Below are positions 1-10,600 of a stretch of DNA of 64,000 nucleotides, one piece after another. The notes beneath the pieces were generated by a model. The model made no database searches. It was given only the letters and a program-made list of their open reading frames with translations, and had not been told where the DNA came from. Position 1 is the first letter of the stretch, and each line of letters opens with the position of its first letter. Location of the stretch: NCBI RefSeq assembly GCF_014647075.1, contig NZ_BMOM01000005.1, positions 62,001 through 126,000 of the forward strand, given 5' to 3'. Position numbers and translations under genes: made by a program. The stretch is from Deinococcus aerophilus (GTDB lineage Bacteria > Deinococcota > Deinococci > Deinococcales > Deinococcaceae).

Positions 1-951
1 ACCCTGAGCACCGACATGCTGGGCGTGGGCGACAAGCTGCGGCTGGCGCGGCTGGCCGCTGAGGTGCTATTTCCCGCACCCCATACCCTCCTGACCGGCC
101 CCGACCAGACCACCGAGGCCTACCTGCGGGCCCAGGGCTTCAGCGAAGCGGCGCTGACCAACTTCTTCCGCCCCTTTTTCGGCGGCATCTTTCTGCGCCG
201 GGAGCTGGACACCTCCGCGCGGCTGTTCCGCTATTACCTCCGGATGCTGATCAGCGGCGGCGCGGCCCTGCCGCGCGCGGGCATGGGCGCGCTGCCCGCC
301 CAGCTGGCCGCCGGGCTGGACGTGCGGACCGGGGTGCGCGTCACCGCACTCAGGCCGCACGGAACCCACGTCACCCTGCAGACCTCTGCCGGGGAACTGG
401 ACGCCCACCACGTGATCGTCGCCACCGATCCGGCCGCGGCGGCGCGGCTGCTGGGCGAGGACGTCTCGCGCGGCAGCCTGGGCAGCACCTACCTGTACTA
501 CGGGGCTGGGCAGACGGTGGATGCCCAGCCCCGGCTGCTGCTGAATGCGGAAGGCGGCGGCCTCATCAACAACGCCCAGTGGCTCAGCCACGTTCTGCCG
601 GAGCGTGTGCCGCCGGGCCAGCACCTGCTGGTGGTGACGGTGCTCGGCCTGCCCGCGCTGGACGACGATGCGCTGGACGCCCGCGTGCGCGGAGAGCTGG
701 AACGGTGGTACGGCGCAGCAGTGGCCGGACTGCAGACGCTGGGCGTCGAGCGCATTCCGCACGCGCAGTACCCGCAGCCGCCCGGCTATGCGGCCACACT
801 GCCGGGCCACGCCACGCGGATGCCGGGGGTGCTGCTCGCCTCGGAGGTCACCTCCATGAGCGGCATCCAGGGCGCGATGGAAAGCGGCGAGAAGGCCGCG
901 GCCATCGTGCTGGATGATCTGGCTGCCCTGAGCCGCCCCCGGGGGGCCTGA
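1..951 (+). CDS. NAD(P)/FAD-dependent oxidoreductase, C-terminal part (phytoene desaturase/amine oxidase type), 5' truncated by window
   Basis: The reading frame is already open at base 1, so the N-terminal dinucleotide-binding motif lies outside the window. What remains (about 316 residues) looks like the second half of a flavin amine-oxidase/phytoene-desaturase fold. It has a substrate-domain segment, a [14 protein letters not shown] strand-and-helix typical of the re-entry into the FAD domain, and a C-terminal [14 protein letters not shown] segment matching the family's final FAD-contact helix (GAxxSG-like). Enzymes of this family oxidise or desaturate carotenoid, amine or porphyrin substrates, and the substrate cannot be told from this fragment. 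The stop is 1 nt before the next start (TGAGATG), so it is probably co-transcribed and translationally coupled with the VOC gene that follows. Confidence 0.75.
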   Translation, partial: TLSTDMLGVGDKLRLARLAAEVLFPAPHTLLTGPDQTTEAYLRAQGFSEAALTNFFRPFFGGIFLRRELDTSARLFRYYLRMLISGGAALPRAGMGALPAQLAAGLDVRTGVRVTALRPHGTHVTLQTSAGELDAHHVIVATDPAAAARLLGEDVSRGSLGSTYLYYGAGQTVDAQPRLLLNAEGGGLINNAQWLSHVLPERVPPGQHLLVVTVLGLPALDDDALDARVRGELERWYGAAVAGLQTLGVERIPHAQYPQPPGYAATLPGHATRMPGVLLASEVTSMSGIQGAMESGEKAAAIVLDDLAALSRPRGA

Positions 952-952
952 G

Positions 953-1585
953 ATGGGCGCCACCCTGGACCATCTGGTGGTCGCCGCCCGCACCCTGCCC
1001 GAGGGCCGCGCGTGGCTGGAAGGCCGCCTAGGTGTGCCGCTGCAGGACGGCGGGCAGCACGCCCTGTTCGGCACCCACAACGCGCTGCTGTCGCTGGGCC
1101 CAGCCGCCGCCTACCTGGAGGTGATCGCCGTGGACCCGGACGCGCCCGCCCCACAGCGTCCGCGCTGGTTTGGGCTGGACACGCCGGCCATGCACACGAA
1201 GTTGCAAGACGGTCCTGCCCTGATCCACTGGGTCGCGGCGGTTCCCCGCCTGGAATCTGGGAGCCTGGAGCCGGGAACAGAGGTGCTGGAACTTTCGCGC
1301 GGCGAGAACCACTGGGCGCTGACCGTGCCTCAGGACGGCAGCCTGCCCATGCACGGCGTCGCTCCGTCTCGCATCCTGTGGCACACGCCGCCCCCGCCCA
1401 CCCGCCTGAGCGACGTGGGCGTGCGCCTGGGCGGCCTGCATCTGGGCACGCCTGACCCCGACGCCCTGCGCGCCGTGCTGGACAGCCTGAACTTTATGGG
1501 CGAGGTGGAGGTCTACGAGGCTCCGCAGGCCGAACTGCGCGCGGTGCTGGAGACGCCGGGGGGCCTGGTGACGCTTGGGGGGTAG
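953..1585 (+). CDS. VOC-superfamily (glyoxalase-like) protein
   Basis: This 210-residue protein opens with [31 protein letters not shown], the first beta-alpha-beta unit of a glyoxalase-like domain (LDHLVxxxxxLxxGxxWLxxxLGV). A second half-domain begins near residue 160 ([23 protein letters not shown]). The family includes lyases, dioxygenases and resistance proteins, and no substrate can be assigned. The start is 1 nt after the upstream oxidoreductase stop, implying an operon. Its 3' end faces the rhomboid gene, with only about 24 nt between stops. Confidence 0.75.
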   Translation: MGATLDHLVVAARTLPEGRAWLEGRLGVPLQDGGQHALFGTHNALLSLGPAAAYLEVIAVDPDAPAPQRPRWFGLDTPAMHTKLQDGPALIHWVAAVPRLESGSLEPGTEVLELSRGENHWALTVPQDGSLPMHGVAPSRILWHTPPPPTRLSDVGVRLGGLHLGTPDPDALRAVLDSLNFMGEVEVYEAPQAELRAVLETPGGLVTLGG

Positions 1586-1616
1586 GTGGCCCACGGCCCC
1601 GGACCGGGTCTACCCC
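1579..1616. terminator. Possible bidirectional hairpin between convergent genes
   Basis: GGGGTAG (1579-1585) and CTACCCC (1610-1616) form a perfect 7-bp stem covering the stop codons of the VOC gene (plus) and the rhomboid gene (minus). There is further GC pairing inside the loop. No clear U-tract follows on either strand, so this is a weak call. Confidence 0.35.
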
Positions 1617-2260
1617 GCACGCTCCACCGGCCGGGCCGGGCGGCGCCCGTGCAGCAACAGGGCCGCCAGCACCCCCGCCAGAAAACCGAACAGGTGCGCC
1701 TCCCACGACACCATCGGGTTGCCCGGCACCACGCCCCACAGAATGCCGCCGTACAGCACAAAGGCGACCACCGCCACACCCACGGCGGCGGGCGTGCGCT
1801 CCCACCAGCCCACCCCCAGCAGGTAGGCCAGGTAACCGAAGATCAGCTCGCTGGCCCCCAGATGAACGCTGTCGCCGCGTGCAAAGAGCCACACCAGCCC
1901 GCCGCCCACCACCGCGATCAGTAGCGTGACGGCCAGAAAACGCCCCACCCCCCGCACCGCGCTCATGAAGCCGAGCACGGCCAGGGGCACGGTGTTGGCG
2001 ATCAGATGGGCAAAATCGGCGTGCAGAAAGGGCGCAGTCAGCACATGCCAGAAGGTGCCGGGGTTGCGCGGCTCGATGCCGTAGTAGTCGAGGTCGCCGT
2101 CGAACACCACCAGATCCACGAGTTCCTGCGCCCAGACACCGACCACCAGCACGGCCGTGATGCCCAGGGCCGGGCCAATCTGCGGCCTTCCCGGCGCGAG
2201 GGGCGAGCGGGGCGGACCTGGACGCGGGGGCGCGGAGCGGTCGGGCGCTGGAGACCTCAT
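1610..2260 (-). CDS. Rhomboid-family intramembrane serine protease
   Basis: This 216-residue, multi-pass membrane protein has the rhomboid layout: a loop with [24 protein letters not shown] (the HxxxN helix 2 region), the serine helix [15 protein letters not shown], and the late-helix histidine in [16 protein letters not shown]. Ser and His would form the catalytic dyad in the membrane. The residue after the catalytic Ser is Glu instead of the usual Gly (GASE rather than GASG), a variation worth noting. I chose the start at 2260 because the longer frame runs back into the upstream synthetase gene and its N-terminus is low-complexity Arg/Pro/Ala. There is no convincing Shine-Dalgarno. Its substrates are unknown. 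Confidence 0.8.
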   Translation of the reverse strand: MRSPAPDRSAPPRPGPPRSPLAPGRPQIGPALGITAVLVVGVWAQELVDLVVFDGDLDYYGIEPRNPGTFWHVLTAPFLHADFAHLIANTVPLAVLGFMSAVRGVGRFLAVTLLIAVVGGGLVWLFARGDSVHLGASELIFGYLAYLLGVGWWERTPAAVGVAVVAFVLYGGILWGVVPGNPMVSWEAHLFGFLAGVLAALLLHGRRPARPVERAG

Positions 2261-2360
2261 GCGGCCAGTGTGCTGGAACCGGGCGGGAAAATCAGCAGGG
2301 GGGCCGACCTTCCCGCCGCGGCCAGCTTCGGCAGCGTGGCCAGGGCCGGGAACACCACGG

Positions 2361-4049
2361 TTACTGTGTTTGCTCGCTGCGCTGGGGTGAGTCGCCCGCC
2401 GTGAAGCCGCGGTATTCCTCGCGCAGTTCACGCTTCAGGAACTTGCCGGTCGCGCCGATGGGAATGCTGTCGGTCAGGACGGTGGCGTCGGGCAACCACC
2501 ACTTGGCGAAACGGGGCTCGAGGAACGCCAGCAGTTCCTCATGGCTTACCGTCTGCCCGGGACGCGGAACCACCACGGCCAGCGGGCGCTCGTCCCATTT
2601 GGGATCGTCCATCGCAATCACGGCGCACTGCGACACGGCGGGGTGGGCCATGATCGCGTTTTCCAGATCCACACTGCTGATCCACTCGCCGCCCGATTTG
2701 ATCAGGTCCTTGCTGCGGTCCTGGATGTGCATGTAGCCGCGCTCGTCCAGCGTGGAGATGTCGCCGGTATCGAACCACAGCTCGCCGTCAAGCTCGAAGA
2801 AGTTGTCCTGACCTGTTCCCTTGTAGTAGCTGTTGGCGATCCACGGCCCGCGTGCGATCAGGCGCCCCATGGTCTTGCCGTCGTGCGGCAGGCGGTTGTG
2901 CGCCTCATCCACGATGTCTAGGAACACCAGCGGCACGGCGCGGCCCTGCTTGGCACGCAGGCGGTAGCCCTCGTCACTGGTGGGGTCCACGCCGAAGGGC
3001 ACAGAGCTGGCGGTGCCCAGCGGATGCGTCTCGGTCATGCCCCAGGCCTGCAACATGGTCAGGTCGTGGCGCTCCTGGAACGCGCGGATCATGGCCTCGG
3101 GCGCGGCGCTGCCCCCCACGATCACGCGCTCCAGACCCTGCAGGCGGTACGGCTCGCCGGCCTCTCTGGCACGGTCGAGTTCCCCGAGCAGCCCCATCCA
3201 GATGGTCGGCACGCCCGCCGTGATGGTCACACCCTCCTCCTGCAGCAACTGGGCGATGCTTCTGCCGTCGCTGAAGACCCCGGCGAACACCTGCTTGGCA
3301 CCGTACATGGCGCAGGTGTACGGCAGCCCCCAGGCATTGACGTGGAACATGGGGACGATGGGCAGCACGCTGTCGTCCTCACCGACGTTCAGTGCATCCT
3401 TGGGGGCGCTTGCCAGCGAGTGCAGCACGGTAGAGCGGTGGGTGTACACCACGCCCTTGGGATTGCCGGTGGTGCCGGAGGTGTAGCACATGGCCGCCGC
3501 GTCGTTCTCATCCAGCTGGGGGTAACGGGCCAGCGGCTCGGCACCCATCACGAAGGTGTCGTAGTCCTGCACGCCGGGCAGCGCCTGGGGCAGCGGACCC
3601 ATCACGATGACGTGTTCCAGCTGCGGGCACGCCGCCTTGATGGCCGGAACCATGGCCGCAAACACGTTCTCGATCAGCAGCACGCGGTCCCCGGCGTCGT
3701 TCAGGATCCACGCGACCTGCTCGGGGTGCAGGCGGATGTTGACGGTGTGCAGCACCAGCCCGGCGCTGGGCACGCCCAGGTACGCCTCCAGGTGCCGGAA
3801 CGAGTTGACGGCCAGCGTTGCCACCCGGTCTCCCTTCTGCAGCCCCAGTTCCATCAGGGCGTTGCCCAGCCGCAGCGACCGGTCGGCCACCTCGCCGTAG
3901 GTGGTGCGGTGCGTGTGGGGCACCGGATTGCCGGCCTCGTCGCGGCCTGCGGCCAGCAGGCTGACCACCTCGCGCTGGGCAAATTGTGCGCGAATGCGCT
4001 CCAGAATGGTGGGAACCGTCAGCTGAACGTCCATCATGTTGCCTTGCAT
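2361..4049 (-). CDS. Fatty-acid/acyl-CoA synthetase (AMP-forming)
   Basis: This 562-residue ANL-superfamily enzyme activates a carboxylic acid with ATP and CoA through an acyl-adenylate. Visible motifs are the P-loop-like A3 motif [17 protein letters not shown], the [10 protein letters not shown]5 motif, the WFDTGD A7 motif and the C-terminal [16 protein letters not shown] segment with the catalytic Lys. Length and motif set match medium/long-chain acyl-CoA ligases (FadD/AlkK type), but chain length cannot be read from sequence. The start at 4049 is supported by GGAGGTAAGGC directly before ATG. It probably feeds acyl-CoA into beta-oxidation; an enoyl-CoA hydratase-type gene lies in this window at 11890-12678 but is not in the same operon. 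Confidence 0.9.
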   Translation of the reverse strand: MQGNMMDVQLTVPTILERIRAQFAQREVVSLLAAGRDEAGNPVPHTHRTTYGEVADRSLRLGNALMELGLQKGDRVATLAVNSFRHLEAYLGVPSAGLVLHTVNIRLHPEQVAWILNDAGDRVLLIENVFAAMVPAIKAACPQLEHVIVMGPLPQALPGVQDYDTFVMGAEPLARYPQLDENDAAAMCYTSGTTGNPKGVVYTHRSTVLHSLASAPKDALNVGEDDSVLPIVPMFHVNAWGLPYTCAMYGAKQVFAGVFSDGRSIAQLLQEEGVTITAGVPTIWMGLLGELDRAREAGEPYRLQGLERVIVGGSAAPEAMIRAFQERHDLTMLQAWGMTETHPLGTASSVPFGVDPTSDEGYRLRAKQGRAVPLVFLDIVDEAHNRLPHDGKTMGRLIARGPWIANSYYKGTGQDNFFELDGELWFDTGDISTLDERGYMHIQDRSKDLIKSGGEWISSVDLENAIMAHPAVSQCAVIAMDDPKWDERPLAVVVPRPGQTVSHEELLAFLEPRFAKWWLPDATVLTDSIPIGATGKFLKRELREEYRGFTAGDSPQRSEQTQ

Positions 4050-4124
4050 GCCTTACCTCCGGGGGCAGAAACGCGGCGGCGGCCACGGCAGGCCACCTGT
4101 ACCGAAATCCTGTGGGTTGCACCC

Positions 4125-4130
4125 AGTATA
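4125..4130 (-). promoter_or_regulatory. -10 element of the acyl-CoA synthetase gene
   Basis: TATACT on the minus strand lies about 75 nt upstream of the synthetase start, giving a short leader that contains the good Shine-Dalgarno. The -35 position (17 nt upstream) is only weakly matched. Confidence 0.45.
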
Positions 4131-4208
4131 AGCAATCTTTTACCCCGAGAAAGACAGCAGAACGGGCAGGAGCGATCGGCGGCCGTCCTACCTGTCAAGT
4201 GCAGGCGG

Positions 4209-4250
4209 GTCAGAAGCCCCCTCTTTCATTCCCAAGAGGGGGCTTCTGAC
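4209..4250. terminator. Strong hairpin downstream of the first DUF11 lipoprotein gene
   Basis: A perfect 17-bp inverted repeat (4209-4225 against 4234-4250) with an 8-nt loop lies 31 nt past the lipoprotein stop. It is also upstream of the synthetase promoter and so insulates the two units. No U-tract follows on the minus strand, so it may act as a rho-assisted or RNA-stabilising structure rather than a classic intrinsic terminator. Confidence 0.7.
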
Positions 4251-4281
4251 CCGGTTCAGGTCAACGAATTGTTTGTTGTGC

Positions 4282-6999
4282 TCAGGGGATGACGGTGGTC
4301 GACTCGGAGCTAAAGTTGGTCTGGGTCGTCCTCGCACTCTCGGCCACGTTGTTCCAGCGGTACGTGGTGAAGTACTGGCGGGGCGCAGTGCCCACCGGAG
4401 CCGTGATCTCCGTGCGGACGAAGATGACGCCGCCGGGAGCGATACGGAAGGTGGGATCCAGCGTGATGGTCTGCTGACCGGTACCGGAGGCATTGTCCAC
4501 CGTGAACTCGCTGCCGCTGCTCAGCTGGCGGCTGCTCGCCGTGGTGTAGTCACTCGTGACCACGCCGGTCTGAGGATCGCGAACCGGGCTCGGATCGTAG
4601 TAGACCGCGCTGTTGGCGAAGTCGAAGATACCAGGGGTCTGCTGGACCGGATCAGTGGTGCCGAAGTTGTAAATCAGCACGTTGTTGACGGCCCCTTCGT
4701 TGGAGGAGGGCTCGACAATGGCGGCGCTGATCACACCAGTGGTACCGCCGGGACGCACAGGATCACTCTGATCGGTGATCTGGGTCTGCTCAGAGATGAA
4801 GCTAACAACCGTGACGCAGTCCTGCGCATTGCCAGTGCCCGCATTGCCCGACGTGAAGCTGGCAACATCACAGTACTCGCCCACCGGTGCACCCGCAGGA
4901 ATGCTGCTGGTGAGCTGCAGTGTCAGCGTGGCGCCGGCAGGAATGCTCAGGGTGGCTGGGGCGGTCACGATGCTGTTGGCATCGTTGGCGGAACGTGCCA
5001 GTGCACCGCTGCTGATGGTGCCGCCCGCGCCATTGCTCAGCACGTAGTTGCCGCTGCCGAAGTTCACCGACTGGGTGCCGTTGGTCAGGCGGCCCAGCAG
5101 GTCCGAGACAGCCACGGCGGTCGCAGCGGCCGTTCCCGTGTTGGTGACCGTGATGGTGCTGCTGTAGCTGCTGCCCGGGGTGAGGCTGTTGGTGGCAGGC
5201 TGACCGGAGATCTGCGAGTTCGTCTTGGCGATGGTCAGCAACGGGGAGGTCACCACGAAGCACTGGTCATCGCTGGTGCCGCCCAATTCCTGGCCATTGT
5301 TGCTGATGGCCGAGAAAGAACCTGTATCGCAGTACGTGCCGTCTGCAGTGGCCGACGCTCCAAAGGTGAAAACTTTGCTCGCTCCGGGAGCCAGATCAAA
5401 CGGGGTGCTCGTGAATCCGTCGTCACCGTTGAGCGCCGCGTCCTGGGGAGGCGTCTGAATGGCGTAGTTGGCCGCTTGGCCGCTGGTCAGGGCGTCGGTG
5501 ACCACCACATTGGTTGCCGGAGCGCTGCCGCCGTTCGTCACGGTGATCCGGGCGCGCACTTCTTGGTTGGGAGCCACTTCAGTACCGCTGGGCAGGATGT
5601 TGCCCTGAGCGTCGACCAGGGTCTTGATGATCGTCAGTTCCGGCGCCGTCACCGTCAGGCAGGCATCGTCCTGCAGGTCACCGGGGGTAACCGTGCCAAA
5701 CGGGCCGTTGTCATAGCTCGTGACACTTGCCAGATCGCAGTACACGCCGGTGGCGCTGGCGCGTGCTGGGAAGGAGATCGTGCGGGATTCGCCAGGGGCG
5801 AGGTTGAAGGGTGTGGCGTCAAATCCACTGTCTCCCACAGGCGTCACGGTGCCATCATCCGGCGCGGTGATGGAGTAGGCCGCTTCGGCTCCACTCTGCA
5901 GACGATCATTCAGCATGATGTTGTTGGCTGGACCGTTGCCAATGTTGGTGACCGTGATGGTAAAGGTGCGGTCCTGATTCAGGCCGGCACTCTGGTCGCT
6001 TACCTTGGTGATGGTCAGTTTGGCACTCGGAGCAAAACGCTTGGTCAGAACGGCCTTATTGATCTCGGTGCCGTTGACCTCCGCCACCGCCGTCACCGTG
6101 GCGACCCCAGCAGCGCTGCTCGGCACCCACAGGGCCGTCCAGGTAAAGCCGTCGGTATCGGCGGTATTGACACCCGTGACGTTGTTCAGGGGGTAGTCGG
6201 GGCTGCTGGGGAACTGCGCGTTGCTGCCCGTGGCGCGGTTGGTAAAGGTGGTCGCGCTCATGGCGTTGTCGTTCACGTCCTGGGGACGGATCGCGCCAGA
6301 GGCCACAGCGCCGTCATCAGCGGTGGCAATGCGGATGTTCGTGCCATCCTTGGACTCATTGATGTCCCAGCGGACGGCGGCCCCGATTACGGGGTACACC
6401 TGACCATTGGGGCCACGGTAACCCACGTAGCCTGCCGTCAGGTTCTGGGTGCCCAGTGGCGCGACTTCCTGCTGCTCAGCGCTGGTCGGGGCCGGGCTGC
6501 TGCCCAGGGTTGCGGGGGTCACGCCGCCATCCTTGTTTTCCAGCCAGGCGTAGAACACAAAGCGGCTGCCGGCCTGCTTGAGGTCTTCGGGCGTAATGGC
6601 CACCATTTTGCCGTCGCCATCCACGTAGAAGGCGCCCGAGGGCATATCCGTGGAGGTGGCCTTGGTGTAATTCAGCGTCACGGTCGCGTTGCCGTTGGTC
6701 AGGTTGACCGACTGCGATGTGGGGGCCGTGTAGCCGTTCACAGCACCTGCAGTAACTGTATACATCTTGTTCTGGAGGGTGATCGTCTGTCCGTCGCTGA
6801 CCGTATAAGTGGTAGAAACGCCATCACTGGTCGTCACGGTGATTGGAGCGGTGCTCACCCCACCCGCCAGCCTGACGGTCAAAGTTCTTTCCGAGATGGT
6901 GGTGCCAGGAGTGGTCACTGGGGGAGTCGAGTTGGTGCTGCACGCAGCGAGTGAAAGAACACCGGTCAATGCCAACAGCGCAAGGTTTACATTCTTCAT
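4282..6999 (-). CDS. DUF11-repeat cell-envelope lipoprotein (paralog 1)
   Basis: A 905-residue secreted lipoprotein. Starting at 6999, it has a 20-residue lipoprotein signal, MKNVNLALLALTGVLSLAAC, with lipobox LAAC and Cys20. The start is set by GGGAGG 4 nt upstream; a longer frame to 7041 would spoil the signal peptide. A small beta domain follows (about 35-110), then a unique region of about 200 residues, then at least three DUF11-type Ig-like repeats (about 330-760). Each repeat has ITVTN.G.A.A..V or a similar signature. Two end with a YCD...C pattern whose paired cysteines could form disulfides outside the cell. The protein is Ser/Thr/Gly-rich and has no catalytic motif. It is probably an anchored structural or adhesive surface protein. 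It is a paralog of the next gene and has the same architecture and promoter type. Confidence 0.85.
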   Translation of the reverse strand: MKNVNLALLALTGVLSLAACSTNSTPPVTTPGTTISERTLTVRLAGGVSTAPITVTTSDGVSTTYTVSDGQTITLQNKMYTVTAGAVNGYTAPTSQSVNLTNGNATVTLNYTKATSTDMPSGAFYVDGDGKMVAITPEDLKQAGSRFVFYAWLENKDGGVTPATLGSSPAPTSAEQQEVAPLGTQNLTAGYVGYRGPNGQVYPVIGAAVRWDINESKDGTNIRIATADDGAVASGAIRPQDVNDNAMSATTFTNRATGSNAQFPSSPDYPLNNVTGVNTADTDGFTWTALWVPSSAAGVATVTAVAEVNGTEINKAVLTKRFAPSAKLTITKVSDQSAGLNQDRTFTITVTNIGNGPANNIMLNDRLQSGAEAAYSITAPDDGTVTPVGDSGFDATPFNLAPGESRTISFPARASATGVYCDLASVTSYDNGPFGTVTPGDLQDDACLTVTAPELTIIKTLVDAQGNILPSGTEVAPNQEVRARITVTNGGSAPATNVVVTDALTSGQAANYAIQTPPQDAALNGDDGFTSTPFDLAPGASKVFTFGASATADGTYCDTGSFSAISNNGQELGGTSDDQCFVVTSPLLTIAKTNSQISGQPATNSLTPGSSYSSTITVTNTGTAAATAVAVSDLLGRLTNGTQSVNFGSGNYVLSNGAGGTISSGALARSANDANSIVTAPATLSIPAGATLTLQLTSSIPAGAPVGEYCDVASFTSGNAGTGNAQDCVTVVSFISEQTQITDQSDPVRPGGTTGVISAAIVEPSSNEGAVNNVLIYNFGTTDPVQQTPGIFDFANSAVYYDPSPVRDPQTGVVTSDYTTASSRQLSSGSEFTVDNASGTGQQTITLDPTFRIAPGGVIFVRTEITAPVGTAPRQYFTTYRWNNVAESARTTQTNFSSESTTVIP

Positions 7000-7159
7000 A
7001 TTGCCTCCCGTGGGTCTTCTCAGCCTATTATTGGCAGACACTCATATGTAACGCAGATACATATAGAAGAAATAGAATATGCTTATAACTTCTAAAGCAT
7101 CATCATTTCCCTCAGGATGTCTGTAGTGTCTTCTAATTGGGATGAGAACCCTGCAGGAG
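7000..7159 (-). promoter_or_regulatory. Long 5' leader of DUF11 lipoprotein 1
   Basis: With transcription starting about 7 nt after the -10 box, the mRNA would carry about 150 nt before the start codon, far longer than most leaders in this window. It is AT-rich and contains the Shine-Dalgarno GGGAGG just before ATG. No known riboswitch was recognised. Confidence 0.45.
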
Positions 7160-7188
7160 AGTATATGGACCGCTCATCCATGAGTCAA
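7160..7188 (-). promoter_or_regulatory. Sigma-70-type promoter of DUF11 lipoprotein 1
   Basis: Minus-strand TTGACT (7183-7188) and TATACT (7160-7165) are separated by exactly 17 nt. This is a near-consensus housekeeping promoter, and the same TCCATATACTC context recurs at the second lipoprotein gene. Confidence 0.8.
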
Positions 7189-7594
7189 TGAACACTCTAT
7201 TTTTATCAAGGATTATTCATGTTCCTCAAATTAATTTTTGGATCAGAAACATGCTTTCTAGTGATCGTCGGATGCCGACTTAATCTGAGGCTGATTCAAA
7301 TGGGCGACCCCTACATCTTTACCCTCTCCCTCAAATTAAGGTTTTCCCCCAGAACGTTGGGGTTAATTAAAGAAAGGCTAAACCCTGTGCTCACGAGCTC
7401 AACAGGGGATCATTAAAAGCAGTTTTTCTTCTCATACTGCTCTGGCGTGACTGCTCAGTATGTGTCCCTTCATGTCACAGCTACAACTTCAGACCCTACC
7501 CAACATTTGCTCAGACACGTGACTACAACCCACCGCATCGGCCCATAGGTACGGGCGCCGCCTGCCAGGTCTACATAACCACCCCGCACAAAAA
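7189..7594. other. AT-rich intergenic stretch with no supported gene
   Basis: About 400 nt between the promoter of lipoprotein 1 and the terminator of lipoprotein 2. Base content is far from the surroundings: 16 of the 60 bases at 7201-7260 are G or C. A 65-codon open frame (7219-7416, plus) has no ribosome-binding site and unconvincing composition. I see no RNA gene or repeat. It may be a regulatory or UP-element-rich spacer, or a remnant of acquired DNA. Confidence 0.5.
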
Positions 7595-7618
7595 CAAGGC
7601 TCCCCGAAGGGAGCCTTG
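7591..7618 (-). terminator. Intrinsic terminator of DUF11 lipoprotein 2 (UUCG tetraloop)
   Basis: Read on the minus strand, a 10-bp perfect stem (7595-7604 with 7609-7618) encloses the exceptionally stable C(UUCG)G tetraloop and is followed directly by a run of T. It lies just 16 nt past the 1120-residue gene's stop. Confidence 0.9.
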
Positions 7619-7634
7619 TGGCCCGTTGGCAAGT

Positions 7635-10600
7635 TTAGGGGGTCGCGTTGGCGATGCGGGAAATCTTGGTGCTTTCGATGACAGTGGCAGGGCCTTTGGC
7701 TTCCTTGCTGATCGCACCCACCGAGTTCCACTTGTAGCTGCTGAAGTACTCAGCCACGGGCATATCGGTCCGGGTACCTCCGGTGAAGGTGACGAAGACG
7801 GCCTGATCCGGCTGCAGGGCGAACGCACTGTTTACCTTGATGGCGAAAGAGCCGCGCATGTTGCCGTCCGGGTATTCGATGGTGTACAGGCTGGGGCTGA
7901 CTACGCTGGTTGTGCCGGTCGTGTCGGTGAGGGGGTTAAAAATTACCCCGCCGCGCGTATCGGTATCGGCATCTGTGTCGTAGTAGACGACGATGTTGGA
8001 GACGTCGAACAGGCCCTCGGATCCTGCGGCGTTGTCAGTGGATCCCACATTGAAGCTGAAGGTGTGGTTCTTGAGCGCCTCGGTGCTGGTGGCCTCGTTA
8101 TAAGCGACGGACGTGAAATTGGTGCTGTCCCCGGCACTGAGGTTGTCACTGTCGTCGAAGAACTCGGTTTGAATGGCCGACACGGGCAGGATGCTGACGC
8201 AGGCCCGCGCCTCACGGATGGTGTTGACCAGGTTGCCTTCAAAGGCCTCGAAGGAAGCGACGTTGCAGTACTCGCCGACGGTGGAGGCCAGGGGAATGCG
8301 GCTGACGATGTTCAGGGTCAGGAAGCCGCCGGCCGGGATGGTGACCCCGAGTTCCCCGTTCATGCCGCGCGTAACGACGCTGTCGACATTATTGTTGGGG
8401 TTGCTGTCTCCGTCGGCGCCCGTGATGGTGTCGACGCCGCGCTCTCCGGTAAACGGCAGGTTCTCGTCGGTACGGATGATGTAGCGGCCATTGAGGTATT
8501 CGACCCGGGAACCCGCAGTGTTGCGGCCGATCAGGTCCTTCACGCGCACGTTGAGGGCGTTGGCCGAACCCACGTTCCGGACGGTGATGGTGCTCGTGTA
8601 GGTGCTGCCGCTCACCACCTGTCTGGGATCGTTGAGCTTGGTGATGTTGAGCTGGGCCATCGAGACCGTGAAGCAGGCCTGCGAGGAACCGTTGAGGGCG
8701 GTCTGGGTGCCGTCCGCGCCGGTGATGGGATCGGCGGTGAAGCTGGCGACGTCACAGTACTGATCTGGGTTGGGGGTGCCGTCGTTGTCGGTGTCCACGC
8801 CGCGGTAATCGCCGCTGGCGGTGTATTCGTAGACCACCTGCTGGCCCGCACCCAGGGTGGGGATGCTGAAGTCCAGGCCGTCGTCGCCGTCGGCGCGGGC
8901 CAGGCCGGTCATGCCGGGCGCGGCTGGGCCGAGGCCGACGATGCGGTAGTAGGGCGCCTGTGCAGGATCAAGCAGGCGGTCGGTGACCTTGATGTTGCTC
9001 GCGGTCTGCGTGCCGTCATTGCTGACCGTGATGCGGATGCGGACGTTCTGCCCACCGTTGACCGTGGTGCCGTTGCTGCTGTCCTCATCGTTGTCGTTGG
9101 CTTCAACGACTTCCTTGAGGATATTGACGTTGGGTTGGCCGAACACGGTGAAGCAGGCCTGATCGGTGGCGGGAACGCCCACCGGATCCAGGCGACCCAC
9201 GCCGGTAACGTTGTCGGGATTGTTGATGTAGCTCGTAATGGTGGCTGTGTCGCAGTACAGGCCGTTGCTGGTGCCGGTGGCAAAGAACGTGAAGGACTCG
9301 GTCTCGCCCGCCTCAAGGTCCAGCGTCGCGTTGAACTCCTCGTCGGCGAAGATGGCGTCGGCATTCAGATCCAGCGAGCCGTTCAGGCGAACGTTGTTGC
9401 CGCTGGCGGCCAGACGGGCGCGTTCCTGGGGCGTCATGCCCAGGCTGTAGCCCTGACGGCTGCCGCTCTGGAACGCTTCTTGCATCTGGATGTTGCGCGC
9501 TTCGGCCTCACCACTGTTGGTGACCGTAATGCGCAGGGCGGCCTCGGTGCCGGGAAGATACTTGACGCTGCCGTCGTCCGGCAGCACCCGGATGAATTGC
9601 TTGGTCACGCGGTCGACCAGGATTAGATCCTTCTTGACACTGACCTTGGCGCTGGGCACAAAGTACTTGTTCAGGAAATACTTCTCGATTTCCTGGCCAT
9701 TCACATAGCCGATCACGCGAACGCGCGTAAACAGGGAGTCGCGCGTTCCGCTCTCGAAGAATCCCTTCGCCACCGGATCATGGAACAGGGCCGCCCAGGT
9801 GTAGCCGGGCACCAACGGGTTATCCACACCCGTCGCGTTGTAGTAAGGGTACTGGGCGCTTTGGGGATAGGTAATGGGATTGGGCTCGTTTGCCGCGTCC
9901 GCATTGGTCCAGCTCTTGGAATCAAAACCGTTCGTGGTGATGTTCTGGGCACTCATCGGCGGCGAGTTCCGGTTCTGGTCGTCGGCCGCGCTGAAGCGGA
10001 TCAGCGGGAAGCTCTGCTGGGCTTCGGGAATGATGGTCATGTCGACTTCGGCATTCACCACAGGGCGCCAGGTTCCATTGTCGTTGTACTGCATGTACGC
10101 GCCAACGATGTTCTGGTGGTCCAGGGGGGCGTACTCGGTTCGTTCGGCCTCGGACACCATGCCTGCGTCCCCGACCATACCGACCTTGCTGCCGTCAATG
10201 CCGTTGGGCTTCTTGCCGTCGAGCCACGCGCTGAAGCGGAACTTGCTGGCATCGACCGGACCCTCGAAGTATTGCCGGTTGCCCTGTGCGTCCAGGTAGT
10301 AAGCATCGCTGCGCTTGGTGACCACGGGCACCGCCGTAAAAGTGATCTTGGCGGTGCCGTCTCCATTGCCGAGGTCCACCGTGACTGAGGAGGACTCGCT
10401 CTTGAATCCGGGCACGGCTCCGGCAATCACGGTGTACTGACCGCGCGGCAATTTCACCGTGTCGTTATCTTTGGTCAGCGTGCCGTTGTAACCGGCCACC
10501 ACGGCTCCGTTCATGTCCTTGATGGTGATTGGAGCCTCGGAAACGCCTTGGAGATCAATGGTCAGGACTGCAGTTTCTTCCGCAGTGACGGCCGCGTAGA

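Noticed and set aside
4273..6954. 893-codon plus-strand open frame
   Set aside because: It is the antisense shadow of the DUF11 lipoprotein gene. Its product is Arg/Gly/Ala/His-rich with no domain, while the minus strand gives a clear lipobox and Ig-like repeats.
7219..7416. 65-codon plus-strand open frame in the AT-rich island
   Set aside because: No Shine-Dalgarno or TANNNT box at a suitable distance, composition follows the AT-rich background, and no recognisable domain.
7626..9626. 666-codon plus-strand open frame
   Set aside because: Antisense shadow of the 1120-residue lipoprotein. It starts at the terminator and has no domain.
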